From Croceibacterium_A sp035626815 (lineage in GTDB: Bacteria > Pseudomonadota > Alphaproteobacteria > Sphingomonadales > Sphingomonadaceae), in contig DASPMY010000048.1 in assembly GCA_035626815.1 (NCBI GenBank), forward strand, positions 1 through 64,000: DNA of 64,000 nucleotides, given 5' to 3'. Below are positions 24,448 to 33,881 of this stretch, piece after piece. Numbering within the stretch: position 1 is the stretch's first letter; each line of letters begins with the position of its first letter. A model generated the notes under the pieces. It worked only from the letters and a program-made list of their open reading frames with translations. It did not search any database and had not been told where the DNA came from. A program made the translations under genes and the position numbers.

Positions 24448-25968
24448 TCAGCGCAACCGGACGTCGATCGTCAGCTCGGGCGCGCCGCGGCCGCGGACCC
24501 GCAGCAGCACGGCTTCGCCGTTGGCGGCTTTGGCCGCCTGGACGATCGCTTCGAGATTCTCGATCGTGCGCGTCTCGCGGCGCCCGCGGTATTGCGCGGC
24601 GAGGATCACCGTGCCGCGGGTCAGGCCCTTGGCGGCGGCATCCGAATTCGGATCGACGTCGGTGATGAGCAGCCCGGCGGTTCCGGCGGGCAGGCCGAGC
24701 TGCGCGGCGATCTGCGGCGAGAGCGGCTGCACGGCCAGCCCGAGCGCCTGCTCGATCAGCCCGGCGCCCTGCGGCGTGCGCTCGAACGGCGACTGCTCGT
24801 CGGGGTTGAACAGTTGCGAGGCCAGCTCTTCCTCGCTCGGCCGCCGGCCGATCGTCACCGGCACGGTCAGGGTCCGGCCGTCGCGCAGCACCTCGACGTT
24901 GATCCGGCTGCCCGGCTCGATGTTGGCGACGATGAACGACAGCGTCTGCGACGGCGTCACGTCCTTGCCGTCGACGCTCATCACCACGTCGCCGACCTGC
25001 AGCCCGGCCTGGTCGGCCGGCTCGCCGGCGACGACCGACTGGATGAACTCGCCGCGGTTCTCGGGAATGCCGAGCGCGTCGGCGAAGTCGTCGGTCACCG
25101 GCTGGAGGCGGATGCCGAGATAGCCGCGCTGGATCTCCTCGCCGGCGATCAGCTTGCGGACGATCGGCTCGGCGGTCTCGGCCGGGATGGCGAAACCGAT
25201 GCCGACGCTCCCGCCCGACGGCGAGAAGATCGCGTTGGCGATGCCGATGACGTTGCCTTCCATGTCGAACAGCGGACCGCCCGAGTTGCCGCGGTTGATG
25301 CTGGCGTCGGTCTGGATGTAGCGGTCGTAGGCGCCGCCGGTCTGGGTGTTGCGGTACACCGCCGAGACGATGCCCGAGGTGACGGTGCCGCCGAGGCCGA
25401 ACGGATTGCCGATGGCGATGACCCAGTCGCCGACCCGCGCCTGGCTCGAATCGCCAAAGTGCACGAACGGGAACTCGCGGCTGCCGCTGATCTTGAGCAC
25501 CGCCAGGTCGGAGGCGGCGTCGCGCCCGACGACTTCGGCCGCATACTCGGTGCCGTCGGGCATGGTGACGGTGACTTCCTCGAGCTCGGCGCGCCCGTCG
25601 GGCTGGATGACGTGGTTGTTGGTCACCACGTAGCCGTCGGCCGAGACGATGAACCCCGAGCCGAGCGACTGCGCCTCGCGCGTGGTCGGCTGGCCGCCGC
25701 GGTTGCCGAACAGGTCGGCGAACGGGGTGCCCTGGAACGGGTTGGTGTTGACCGTGATCCGCTGCCGGGTGGAGATGTTGACCACGGCCGGCTGGAGCTG
25801 CTCGGTCAGGTCGGCGAAGCTCGTCGGGGCGCCCGCGCGGGGGACCACGTTGCTCAGCTGCCGCGCATCGTTCTGCGCGACTTGCGCCCCCGCGGGCTGA
25901 CCGGTGATGAGCGAGATGGCCGCGCCGCCGGCGAGCAGCGCCGCGGTGATGGAGTAGGAGTAGCGCAC
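24448..25968 (-). CDS. degP: periplasmic serine protease DegP/DegQ (HtrA)
   Basis: A 506-residue HtrA protease/chaperone of the periplasm. The signal peptide is followed by a trypsin-like domain with catalytic His119 (TNNHV), Asp154 (ASDLAVL) and Ser229 (GNSGGPL), then two PDZ domains (about 285-380 and 400-500). The start GTG 25966-25968 has GAGGA about 11 nt upstream; GTG 25977 is a possible alternative, and the longer ATG frame lacks a site. It lies downstream of hflK-hflC on the same strand, a common alphaproteobacterial arrangement, and may be expressed with them from upstream as well as from its own promoter in the 117-bp gap. Confidence 0.93.
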   Translation of the reverse strand: MRYSYSITAALLAGGAAISLITGQPAGAQVAQNDARQLSNVVPRAGAPTSFADLTEQLQPAVVNISTRQRITVNTNPFQGTPFADLFGNRGGQPTTREAQSLGSGFIVSADGYVVTNNHVIQPDGRAELEEVTVTMPDGTEYAAEVVGRDAASDLAVLKISGSREFPFVHFGDSSQARVGDWVIAIGNPFGLGGTVTSGIVSAVYRNTQTGGAYDRYIQTDASINRGNSGGPLFDMEGNVIGIANAIFSPSGGSVGIGFAIPAETAEPIVRKLIAGEEIQRGYLGIRLQPVTDDFADALGIPENRGEFIQSVVAGEPADQAGLQVGDVVMSVDGKDVTPSQTLSFIVANIEPGSRINVEVLRDGRTLTVPVTIGRRPSEEELASQLFNPDEQSPFERTPQGAGLIEQALGLAVQPLSPQIAAQLGLPAGTAGLLITDVDPNSDAAAKGLTRGTVILAAQYRGRRETRTIENLEAIVQAAKAANGEAVLLRVRGRGAPELTIDVRLR

Positions 25969-26085
25969 GGGCTTCACGTCCTCTTGATTCCTTTTCCCAT
26001 TAGACGCCCAATGTGTGGCGGGCGCCGTTCGTTTCCAGTCCCGGCGCGGATTCACGCCCGGGGGGCTGAACCCCGGTTTAACGCC

Positions 26086-26934
26086 TCAGCGATTGCCGCC
26101 GCGGAACTGGCGGAAGTATTCGCTGTCCGAATCGAGGATGAACGAGCTTTGGCCCTCTCCTCCCATGAACGTGCTGCGATAGCTCTGCATGGCCCGGTAG
26201 AAATCGTAGAATTCGGGATTCTTGCCGTAGGCGTCGGAGTAGATGCGGGCGGCCTCGGCCTCGGCGTTGGCGCGGACGATCTGCGCGTCGCGCGCGCCGC
26301 GGGCGCGGATCGTCTCGGCCTCTTGCTTGCGATCGGTGTCCATGCGCCGGAAGGCCGCTTCGAGCGGCGTGCCCTCGGGCAGGTCGGCGCGCTTGACGCG
26401 CACGTCGATGACCTGCGCGCCGTACTGCCGCGCCTGGCGGTCGAGCGTGTTGCGGATGTTGGTCATCGCCTCGCCGCGCTCGGCCGTCAGCATCGAGGCG
26501 AATGTCCGCCGGCCGAGCTCCTGCCGCAGGACCGAGCCGAGGATCGGCTGGAGCTGCAGGACGACGTTTTCCTCGGACCCGGCGTTCTCGACCATCGTCA
26601 CCGGGTCGATGATGCGGAAGCGCGCGTAGGCATCGACCTGCAGCCGCTGCTGGTCGCTCGAGAGGACCTCCTGCCGTTCCATGTCGAGGTCGAGCACCCG
26701 CTTGTCGATCATCTGCACCCGCTCGATGAACGGGATGCGGAACCGCAGGCCGGTGTTCGTCTGGCCGTAGGGCACGTTCGGCTGGAAGCGGTTGTAGGTG
26801 CGGACCGGCTCGCCGGTGCGGATCACCACGGCCTGCTGCGTCTCGGCCACGACGATCACGCTCGAGAAGAACGCCACCGCCAGCGCGATCAGCGCGATGA
26901 TCGTCAGCTTGTAGGTTTCCCAGACGTCGGCCAT
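26086..26934 (-). CDS. hflC: protease modulator HflC
   Basis: A 282-residue SPFH/prohibitin-family membrane protein. One N-terminal membrane helix (about 9-30) precedes the band-7 domain: QAVVIRTGEPV, VLSSDQQRLQVDAYARFRI, and the helical RARGARDAQIVRANAEAEAARIY region. HflC pairs with HflK to form a periplasmic cage that regulates the FtsH protease. It lies 4 nt after hflK, so the two are co-transcribed and likely translationally coupled. Confidence 0.95.
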   Translation of the reverse strand: MADVWETYKLTIIALIALAVAFFSSVIVVAETQQAVVIRTGEPVRTYNRFQPNVPYGQTNTGLRFRIPFIERVQMIDKRVLDLDMERQEVLSSDQQRLQVDAYARFRIIDPVTMVENAGSEENVVLQLQPILGSVLRQELGRRTFASMLTAERGEAMTNIRNTLDRQARQYGAQVIDVRVKRADLPEGTPLEAAFRRMDTDRKQEAETIRARGARDAQIVRANAEAEAARIYSDAYGKNPEFYDFYRAMQSYRSTFMGGEGQSSFILDSDSEYFRQFRGGNR

Positions 26935-26938
26935 GGCC

Positions 26939-28108
26939 TCAGCGCCCTCCCCCCGGGCTCGCCGGGGTCGCCGCCGTCACCGACTGCTCCGCCCGCCGGC
27001 GCACTTCGGGCAGCGGCAGGTAGGGGGTCACCCCGCCCGATTCCACGATCGTCTTGTCGGTCTTGCCGAGCACGCTTTCCATCGTCTCGTAGTAGAGCCG
27101 CCGGCGCGTCACTTCGGGCGCGAGCCGGTATTCCTCGTAGATCTTGTTGAAGGCCGCCGCGTCGCCCTGGGCCTTGGCGAGCAGCTGCTGCTCGTAAGTG
27201 CGTGCGACGTTCATCGCGGCGTTGGCGTCCTGCTGCGCGGCGGAGACGTCCTTGAACGCCTCTACGACCTGCTCGGGGGGGTCGGTCTTCTGGATTTCGA
27301 TGCCCTGGACGACGATGCCCGCCCGGTAGCCGTCGAGGATCGCCTGCATGCGCGTCCGCACCGCCTGCTCGATGTCGGCGCGGCCGGCGCCGGACAGCAC
27401 GCGGTCGAGGTCATGCTCGGCGACCGAGGCGCGCATCGCCGCCTCGCCCACCTCGCGCAGGGTCTCCTCGGGCAGCGCCAGCTGGAACTTGAACTGCTTC
27501 AGGTCCTTGATGCTCCAGCGGATCAGGTAGCTGAGGTCGACCAGGTTCTGGTCGCCGGTCAGGATCAGCTTCTGCTCGGTGCCGTCGGGGATGCGCTCGA
27601 GGCGGATTTCGCTGACGTTCTCGACATCGACGCTCTGCAGCGGCCACGGCAGGGTGAAGTTGAGCCCGGGGTTGAGGGTCCGGCTGTACTTGCCGAGCGT
27701 GGTGACGATGGCCTGCTCGCGCGGCGCCACTTGGTGGATCGTGGTGAAGCCGAGCCAGATGAGCACGATCGCGCCGATCGCCACTGGGAACCAGCTGCCG
27801 CCGCCGGGGCGCTGCGGCAGGCGGAAATTGGGCCCGCCTCCGCCCGCCCGGCGCGGACCTTCGGGCCCGCGGTGCTTGAAGATGTCCTCGATGTTGGCCG
27901 AGCGGCGCGGGCGGTCCTCGGAGCCGCCGCCGGGCAGCCACGGATTGCGCGGGCCTTTGGGCTGGTCCTCGCTCGCCGGCGGCGTCTCGCCGTCCTCGCC
28001 TTCGCCGCCGCCCTCGTTGCCGGCGCCCCCGGGAGGCTTGCCCCAGGGGCTGCGCTTGCCGGCCATCGCCAGCGCGATCCTCTCGATCAGCCCGCCCAGT
28101 CGTTCCAT
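26939..28108 (-). CDS. hflK: FtsH protease activity modulator HflK
   Basis: A 389-residue partner of HflC. The long Gly/Pro/Glu-rich cytoplasmic head (about 15-105) precedes the single membrane helix (WFPVAIGAIVLIWLGF) and the SPFH domain beginning QVAPREQAIVTTLGKYSRT. The ATG at 28106-28108 is chosen by homology; the sequence in front (CACCTCC) is not a ribosome site, so initiation may be weak or leaderless-like. An upstream in-frame extension to 28240 would overlap the mrp promoter region. It is divergent from mrp with 90 bp between. Confidence 0.93.
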   Translation of the reverse strand: MERLGGLIERIALAMAGKRSPWGKPPGGAGNEGGGEGEDGETPPASEDQPKGPRNPWLPGGGSEDRPRRSANIEDIFKHRGPEGPRRAGGGGPNFRLPQRPGGGSWFPVAIGAIVLIWLGFTTIHQVAPREQAIVTTLGKYSRTLNPGLNFTLPWPLQSVDVENVSEIRLERIPDGTEQKLILTGDQNLVDLSYLIRWSIKDLKQFKFQLALPEETLREVGEAAMRASVAEHDLDRVLSGAGRADIEQAVRTRMQAILDGYRAGIVVQGIEIQKTDPPEQVVEAFKDVSAAQQDANAAMNVARTYEQQLLAKAQGDAAAFNKIYEEYRLAPEVTRRRLYYETMESVLGKTDKTIVESGGVTPYLPLPEVRRRAEQSVTAATPASPGGGR

Positions 28109-28198
28109 GGAGGTGTTTATAGGGGGCCGGCCCGATAAAAACAGGGGACCGCGGATTTTTCGCTGCGCCGGCCGGAGAGAAGCGCTAGCAGGCGCGCA

Positions 28199-29161
28199 AT
28201 GACGTCTGCCGAAGACATCCAGCAGCAGCTTCCCTCGCACATCGCCCCGCGCATCCGCTCGGTCCGCCTGGCCGAGGGCGTGGCGACGCTGGTGGCCGAC
28301 GCCGGCGGCCTCGGCCGGCCGGAAGCGGCCGCGCTGCAGCGCGAGCTCGAGGCGACGGTCGGCGCGATCGAGGGCGTGGCGGAAGTGCGCGTGGCGCTAA
28401 TGGCGGACAAGGTCGAGCGGCGGATCGTCGCGATCGGCTCGGGCAAGGGCGGGGTCGGCAAGTCGACGCTGACCGCCAACCTCGCGGTGGCGCTGGCGCG
28501 GGCCGGGCGCAAGGTCGGCGTGGTCGATGCCGACATCTACGGCCCGTCGCAGCCGATGCTGCTCGATGCATCGAACAGCAAGCCGACGGCTGAGGGACAA
28601 CAGCTGATCCCGGTCGAGACCGCTTTCGGGGTCAAGCTGCTGTCGATGGGCCAGCTGATCGCCCCGGGCAAGGCGATCGCCTGGCGCGGGCCGATGACCG
28701 GCAGCGCGCTCGGCCAGCTGATGGACGCGCAATGGCGCGATGCCGAAGTGCTGCTGGTCGACCTGCCGCCCGGCACCGGCGACGTGCAGATCACCATGCT
28801 GCAGAAGTTCAAGCCGGCGGGCGCGATCGTCGTCTCGACCCCGCAGGACCTGGCGCTGATCGACGCCACCCGCGCGCTCGACTTGTTCCGCCAGGCCGAG
28901 ATCCCCGTCGTCGGCATCGTTGAGAACATGGCCGGCTACTTGTGCCCGCATTGCGGTCAGCCGAGCGACCCGTTCGGCTCGGGCGGGGCGGAAGCGGCGG
29001 CGCGGGCGCTGGGCGAGCCGTTCCTCGGGCGTATCCCGCTGGCCCTCGAGATCCGCGTCGCCAGCGACGCCGGGCAGCCGCCCGCGTCCGGCGACGGCGC
29101 GCACGGCGAGGCGTTCGCGCAGATCGCCGCGCGGCTCGGCGAATGGCTCGACCGACGGTGA
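28199..29161 (+). CDS. mrp: iron-sulfur cluster carrier protein Mrp/ApbC
   Basis: A 320-residue P-loop ATPase that carries and transfers [4Fe-4S] clusters. An N-terminal MIP18-like domain is short. The deviant Walker A GKGGVGKS is at 82-89. The cluster-binding CPHC is at C249 and C252. DLPPGTGD is the family signature near residue 182. Its stop is 10 nt before the proposed start of a molybdenum hydroxylase subunit gene; supply of Fe-S clusters to such an enzyme is a reasonable link, though the 2Fe-2S subunit itself is not encoded here. Confidence 0.95.
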   Translation: MTSAEDIQQQLPSHIAPRIRSVRLAEGVATLVADAGGLGRPEAAALQRELEATVGAIEGVAEVRVALMADKVERRIVAIGSGKGGVGKSTLTANLAVALARAGRKVGVVDADIYGPSQPMLLDASNSKPTAEGQQLIPVETAFGVKLLSMGQLIAPGKAIAWRGPMTGSALGQLMDAQWRDAEVLLVDLPPGTGDVQITMLQKFKPAGAIVVSTPQDLALIDATRALDLFRQAEIPVVGIVENMAGYLCPHCGQPSDPFGSGGAEAAARALGEPFLGRIPLALEIRVASDAGQPPASGDGAHGEAFAQIAARLGEWLDRR

Positions 29162-29171
29162 GGGCGCGCGC

Positions 29172-31466
29172 CTGAAGCGGCTGCACGTCTCGCGGCGCGG
29201 CCTGCTGGCCGGCGCGGCCGTCGGCGGCGGCTTGCTGGTCGCATGGAACCTGCTGCCGCGCCGCTACGATTCGCCGCTGACGCCGGGGCGCGGCGAGACG
29301 GCGTTCAACGCCTGGCTCAAGATCGGCGGCGACGGCGTCGTCACCGTCGCGGTGCCGCAGCTCGAGATGGGCCAAGGGGTGACCACGCTGCTGCCGCAAG
29401 TCGTGGCGATGGAGCTCGGCGCCGACTGGCGGCAGGTTGCGGTCGAGCCGGCGCCGGTCAGCGGGGCTTACGTCAACCTGCCGCTGGCGGCGCGCTGGGC
29501 CCCGCTGTGGCGGCCGGCGGTGGCGGCGCTGGCCGACGAGCCGGACGACTGGTTCCTGCGCCGCTGGGCCGAGGACGAGCGCTTCGGCGCGACGGCCGAG
29601 GGCACTGCGCTGGCCGCGTTCGAGCGGCCATGCCGCGAGGCGGCGGCGGCGGCGCGGGCGATGCTGGCGATGGCCGCGGCCGACCGCTGGGGCGTGGCGT
29701 GGGAGGAATGCGGCGCGGCCGAGGGCTTCATCGTCCACGGGCCGCAGCGGCTGAGCTTCGCCGAGCTGGCGGCGGACGCGGCGGGTTACGATGCCCCCGA
29801 CCCGCCCCCGCTCAAGCCCGAGCCGCCGGCCGACCCGTCGACGGCGATGCCCGGCGAGGATGTCCGCGAGCTGCCGTTCCCGCGGCTCGACCTGCCGTCC
29901 AAGGTCGACGGCAGCTACCTGTTCGCCGGCGACGTGCGCCTGCCGGACATGGTCTTTGCGGCGATCCGCCACGGTCCGCTCGGCCGCGCCGAGCTGAGCA
30001 GCTTCGAGCGCGAGGCCGCCGCCGGGCGACGCGGGCTCGTCGGCATCGTCGAGGGCAAGCGCTGGCTGGCTGCGGCGGCGACCGACTGGTGGGCGGCGGA
30101 GCAGGCGCTCGAGGCGATGGCGCCGCGCTTCCGCGTGACCGGGCCGGTCACCTCGGCGCGGATCGACGAGGCGCTCGATGCCGGCGTGCGGCGCGGCGAG
30201 CCGCAACGCATCGCCACGCGCGGCGCGGGCGACGAGCTGATGGAGACGCCGACGTTCGCGTTGCGCTTCGACGTCATGCCGGCGGCACACGGCACGATCG
30301 AGACCGCCAGCGCGACCGCGCGTCTCGCCGACGGGCGGCTCGAGCTGTGGCTCGCCAGCCAGGCGCCCGAGCGCGCCCGCGCCGCCGCGGCCCGGGCGCT
30401 CGGCATGGAGCTCGGCGACGTCGTGCTCTACCCGATGCCGGCGGGCGGCAGCTTCGACCGGCGGCTCGAGCATGACCACGCGATCGAAGTGGCGCTGATC
30501 GCCCGCGAGCTTGGCCGCCCGGTGCAGCTGGTCTGGTCGCGGTGGCAGGAGCAGCTGGCGCTGCGGCCGCGCCCGCCGGTCGCCGCGGTGCTCAGCGCCC
30601 GGCTCGGCGCCGAGGGCCATATCGACACTTTCCGCGCGCGCCTGGCGATGCCGCCGGCGGCGCTCGAGTTCGGCCGCCGGCTGTTCGGCAACCTGACGAG
30701 CTGGGCGGCGATCGACGCCGTCGAGGACGAGCCGGATCCGCTCGCGCTCGAAGGGCTGATGCCGGCGTACGGCATTCCCAACGTCGCCATCGACCACGTG
30801 CCAGTGCGCATCCCGCTGCCCAGCGGGCGGCTGCGCGGCAACGCCCACGGCTACACCTGCTTCTTCGTCGAGAGCTTCATCGACGAAGTGGCCCGGCGCC
30901 ACGAGCAGGAGCCGCTCAGCTTCCGCATCGCCATGCTCGGCGGCGACTTGCGGCTCGCCCAGTGCCTGCAGCGCGCCGCGCGCCTCGGCGAGTGGGGCGG
31001 CGGCGCGGCGGGCACCTCGCAAGGCCTCGCCTGCCACCGGATGGGCGACGCGGAGGCCGGCGGCCGAACCGGAGGACGCATCGCGCTGGTCGCGACGGCG
31101 GTTGCCGGCGAGGGCGGCGTGCGCGTCGAGAAGCTCGCCGCCGCGGTCGACATCGGCCGCGTCGTCAACCGCGACATCGCCTTGCAGCAGATCGAGGGCG
31201 GGCTGCTCTACGGCGTCGGCCTGGCGCTCGGCTCGGGGGTCGATTACGAGCGCGGGCTGCCGACGCCGGGCCGGCTCGCCGGGCTCGCCCTGCCGACGCT
31301 CGCCGACAGTCCCGAGATCGCCATCGACCTGGTCGAGAGCCAGGCCGAGCCGTTCGATCCCGGCGAGCTGGCGGTCGCACCGGTGGCCCCGGCGATCGCC
31401 AACGCGCTGTTCTCCGCCACCGGCTTGCGCCTGCGCCGCCTGCCGCTGCTCTCGGGCGGGCTATGA
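29172..31466 (+). CDS. xanthine dehydrogenase family molybdopterin-binding subunit (IorB-like), Tat-exported
   Basis: A large molybdopterin-binding subunit of about 764 residues, of the isoquinoline 1-oxidoreductase beta type. A twin-arginine signal (SRRGLLAG then a hydrophobic stretch) opens it, followed by VTVAVPQLEMGQGVTTLLP, a typical first block; RGNAHGYTCFFVESFIDE and VNRDIALQQIEGGLLYG are later Mo-site blocks. These enzymes hydroxylate aldehydes or N-heterocycles in the periplasm. No ATG, GTG or TTG fits in front of the Tat motif; CTG 29172, with GTGAGGG upstream, is the best start I see. No 2Fe-2S small subunit or cytochrome subunit lies next to it. The stop overlaps hemH by ATGA. Confidence 0.8.
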   Translation: MKRLHVSRRGLLAGAAVGGGLLVAWNLLPRRYDSPLTPGRGETAFNAWLKIGGDGVVTVAVPQLEMGQGVTTLLPQVVAMELGADWRQVAVEPAPVSGAYVNLPLAARWAPLWRPAVAALADEPDDWFLRRWAEDERFGATAEGTALAAFERPCREAAAAARAMLAMAAADRWGVAWEECGAAEGFIVHGPQRLSFAELAADAAGYDAPDPPPLKPEPPADPSTAMPGEDVRELPFPRLDLPSKVDGSYLFAGDVRLPDMVFAAIRHGPLGRAELSSFEREAAAGRRGLVGIVEGKRWLAAAATDWWAAEQALEAMAPRFRVTGPVTSARIDEALDAGVRRGEPQRIATRGAGDELMETPTFALRFDVMPAAHGTIETASATARLADGRLELWLASQAPERARAAAARALGMELGDVVLYPMPAGGSFDRRLEHDHAIEVALIARELGRPVQLVWSRWQEQLALRPRPPVAAVLSARLGAEGHIDTFRARLAMPPAALEFGRRLFGNLTSWAAIDAVEDEPDPLALEGLMPAYGIPNVAIDHVPVRIPLPSGRLRGNAHGYTCFFVESFIDEVARRHEQEPLSFRIAMLGGDLRLAQCLQRAARLGEWGGGAAGTSQGLACHRMGDAEAGGRTGGRIALVATAVAGEGGVRVEKLAAAVDIGRVVNRDIALQQIEGGLLYGVGLALGSGVDYERGLPTPGRLAGLALPTLADSPEIAIDLVESQAEPFDPGELAVAPVAPAIANALFSATGLRLRRLPLLSGGL

Positions 31467-32437
31467 GCGGCGTCGGCGTGCTGCTGGTCAACCTCGGCAC
31501 GCCCGACGCGCCGACCCCGCGCGCGGTCAAGCGCTACCTCGGCGAGTTCCTGTCCGACCGGCGCGTCGTCGAGATCCCGGCTTACGCCTGGCAGCCGATC
31601 CTGCGCGGGATCGTGCTGCAGACGCGGCCGCGGAAGTCGGCCCGCGCCTATGCGCAAGTGTGGACCGAAGCCGGCTCGCCGCTCGCCGCGATCACCGCCG
31701 AGCAGGCGGAGCGGCTGCAGACGCGGCTGGGCGACGGCGTCAGGGTCGCGCACGCGATGCGCTACGGCCGCCCGGCGATCGGCGCCGAGCTGCAGGGGCT
31801 GCTCGAGGCCGGCTGCGAGCGCATCCTGGTGGCGCCGCTCTACCCGCAGTACTGCGCCGCCACGACCGCCACGGTGGTCGATGCCGCGGCCGACGCGCTG
31901 CGATCGATGCGCCGGCAGCCGGCGCTGCGCACGCTGCCGCCGTACTACGCCGACCCGGCCTACATCGGCGCGCTGGCCGGCGACCTCGGCGCGCAGCTCG
32001 ACGCGCTGCCGTTCGCGCCCGAAGTGCTGCTGCTCAGCTTCCACGGCATGCCCGAGCGGACGCGCGCGCTCGGCGATCCGTACCACGACCAGTGCCGCGA
32101 GACCGCCCGGCTGCTCGAGAAAGCGCTTACCCGGCCGGGCCTGCGGCTGGTGACGACGTTCCAGTCGCGCTTCGGCCGGGCCAAATGGCTCGAGCCGGCG
32201 ACCGACAACGTGCTGGCCGAGGAAGCCGCGCGCGGCACTCGGCGGCTGGCCGTGGCGGCGCCCGGGTTTGCCGCCGACTGCCTCGAGACGCTCGAGGAGC
32301 TGGCGATCCGCGGCCGCGAGCAGTTCCACGCGGCCGGCGGCGAGCATTTCGCCGCGCTGGCGTGCCTCAACGCCGGCGAGGCGGGGATGGCGATGCTGGA
32401 GGCGCTGGTGCGGCGCGAGCTGGCCGGCTGGATTTAG
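31463..32437 (+). CDS. hemH: ferrochelatase HemH
   Basis: A 324-residue ferrochelatase, which inserts Fe2+ into protoporphyrin IX, the last step of haem synthesis. Family blocks are visible: VLLVNLGTPDAP at the N-terminus, VAPLYPQYCAATTA, the active-site histidine in LSFHGMPER, and the TTFQSRFGRAKWLEP block. The C-terminal part has cysteines but not the usual four-cysteine 2Fe-2S motif. The ATG overlaps the TGA of the molybdenum hydroxylase gene, so the three genes mrp, the hydroxylase and hemH form one coupled unit. Confidence 0.94.
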   Translation: MSGVGVLLVNLGTPDAPTPRAVKRYLGEFLSDRRVVEIPAYAWQPILRGIVLQTRPRKSARAYAQVWTEAGSPLAAITAEQAERLQTRLGDGVRVAHAMRYGRPAIGAELQGLLEAGCERILVAPLYPQYCAATTATVVDAAADALRSMRRQPALRTLPPYYADPAYIGALAGDLGAQLDALPFAPEVLLLSFHGMPERTRALGDPYHDQCRETARLLEKALTRPGLRLVTTFQSRFGRAKWLEPATDNVLAEEAARGTRRLAVAAPGFAADCLETLEELAIRGREQFHAAGGEHFAALACLNAGEAGMAMLEALVRRELAGWI

Positions 32438-32507
32438 GCGCCGCAGCGCGATGAACCCGGGTTCGTCGGCTCGGCACTAAGGAGCGTTATCCAAGGGAGC
32501 CGTTCCG

Positions 32508-33815
32508 ATGCGGAAGGCCCTGGTGTTCCTCATGGCGCTGGCGCTCGCCGGCTGCGGCGACCGCGCCCGGCTGGCGCTCGAGCAGGGCATCGGCCCCGCG
32601 CCCGAGCTGCCGCCGCCGGTCCACACGCTGATCCCCACGGTCAAGGTGGCCGAGGCGGTCGGCTGGCCCGCCGGCGCCACCCCCGTCGCCGGTCCCGGGC
32701 TCGCCGTCGCGCCGTTCGCGCAAGGCCTCGATCACCCGCGCTGGCTCGCCGTGCTGCCCAACGGCGACGTGCTCGTCGCTGAGACCAACGCGCCCGAGCG
32801 GCCCGAGGACGGCAAGGGCCTCAAGGGGTGGTTCTTCCGGATGTTCCAGAAGAAGGCCGGCGGCGCAGTGCCCAGCGCCAACCGCATCACCCTGCTGCGC
32901 GATGCCGACGGCGACGGTGCGGCCGAGACCCGCTCGGTGCTGCTCGCCGGCCGCAACGCGCCGTTCGGCTTGGCTCTCGCCGGCGGCACGCTCTACGTCG
33001 CCGACACCGACGCGGTGCTGGCGTTTCCCTACCGCGAGGGCGACACCGTGATCGCCGCGGACCCGCGCCGGCTCACCGGGCTCCCCGCCGGCCGGCGCAA
33101 CCACCACTGGACCAAGAGCCTCGTCGCCTCGCCCGACGGGCGGCGGCTCTACGTCGGCATCGGCTCGAACAGCAACGTCGCCGAGCACGGCCTGGCCGAG
33201 GAGGAAGGCCGGGCGCAGATCTGGGAAATCGACGCCGCATCCGGTGCCGGCCGCGCGTTCGCCACCGGGCTGCGCAACCCAGTCGGCATGGATTTCGAGC
33301 CGGCGACGGGCGCGCTGTGGACCGTGGTCAACGAGCGCGACGAGCTCGGCAGCGACCTGGTGCCCGACTACATGACCAGCGTCGTCGACGGGGGGTTCTA
33401 CGGCTGGCCGTTCAGCTACTTCGGCGATCATCTCGATGACCGCATCGCCGAGGCCGACCGGCGGCCGGACCTCGTCGCCCGCGCGATCGTGCCCGACTAC
33501 GCGCTCGGTCCGCATACCGGCTCGCTCGGGCTGGCATTCGCGCGCGGCGGGGCGCTCGGCCCGTCCTTCGCCAGCGGCGCGTTCGTCGGCCAGCACGGCT
33601 CGTGGAACCGCAATCCGCGCAGCGGCTACCGGGTGATCTTCGTCCCGTTCGCCGGCGGCAGGCCCGCCGGTCCGCCGGTCGAGGTGCTGACCGGCTTCCT
33701 CACCGCCGGCGGGAAGGCGCAGGGGCGGCCGGTGGGGGTGGCGATCGCCGGTGACGGGGCGCTGCTCGTGGCGGACGACGTCGGCAATACAGTGTGGCGC
33801 GTGACGCGGCGATAG
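32508..33815 (+). CDS. PQQ-dependent sugar dehydrogenase / sorbosone dehydrogenase-like lipoprotein
   Basis: A 435-residue lipoprotein (lipobox LAGC, Cys16) with a six-bladed beta-propeller of the glucose/sorbosone dehydrogenase family. Blocks include GLDHPRWLAVLPNGDVLVAET, RNAPFGLALAGGTLYVADT, NHHWTKSLVASPDGRRLYVGIG with its His pair, LRNPVGMDFEP and VGQHGSWNRNP. The enzyme would oxidise a sugar or aldose in the periplasm using PQQ. A ribosome site is weak. It stands alone, so its electron acceptor is not shown; the cytochrome c lipoprotein at 34399 is a possible partner. Confidence 0.85.
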   Translation: MRKALVFLMALALAGCGDRARLALEQGIGPAPELPPPVHTLIPTVKVAEAVGWPAGATPVAGPGLAVAPFAQGLDHPRWLAVLPNGDVLVAETNAPERPEDGKGLKGWFFRMFQKKAGGAVPSANRITLLRDADGDGAAETRSVLLAGRNAPFGLALAGGTLYVADTDAVLAFPYREGDTVIAADPRRLTGLPAGRRNHHWTKSLVASPDGRRLYVGIGSNSNVAEHGLAEEEGRAQIWEIDAASGAGRAFATGLRNPVGMDFEPATGALWTVVNERDELGSDLVPDYMTSVVDGGFYGWPFSYFGDHLDDRIAEADRRPDLVARAIVPDYALGPHTGSLGLAFARGGALGPSFASGAFVGQHGSWNRNPRSGYRVIFVPFAGGRPAGPPVEVLTGFLTAGGKAQGRPVGVAIAGDGALLVADDVGNTVWRVTRR

Positions 33816-33881
33816 CCAGCCCGGGAACGATTATCGCCGTGCGGCAATCCTGACGGTGATGACCGCCGCGACGAACCAGTC

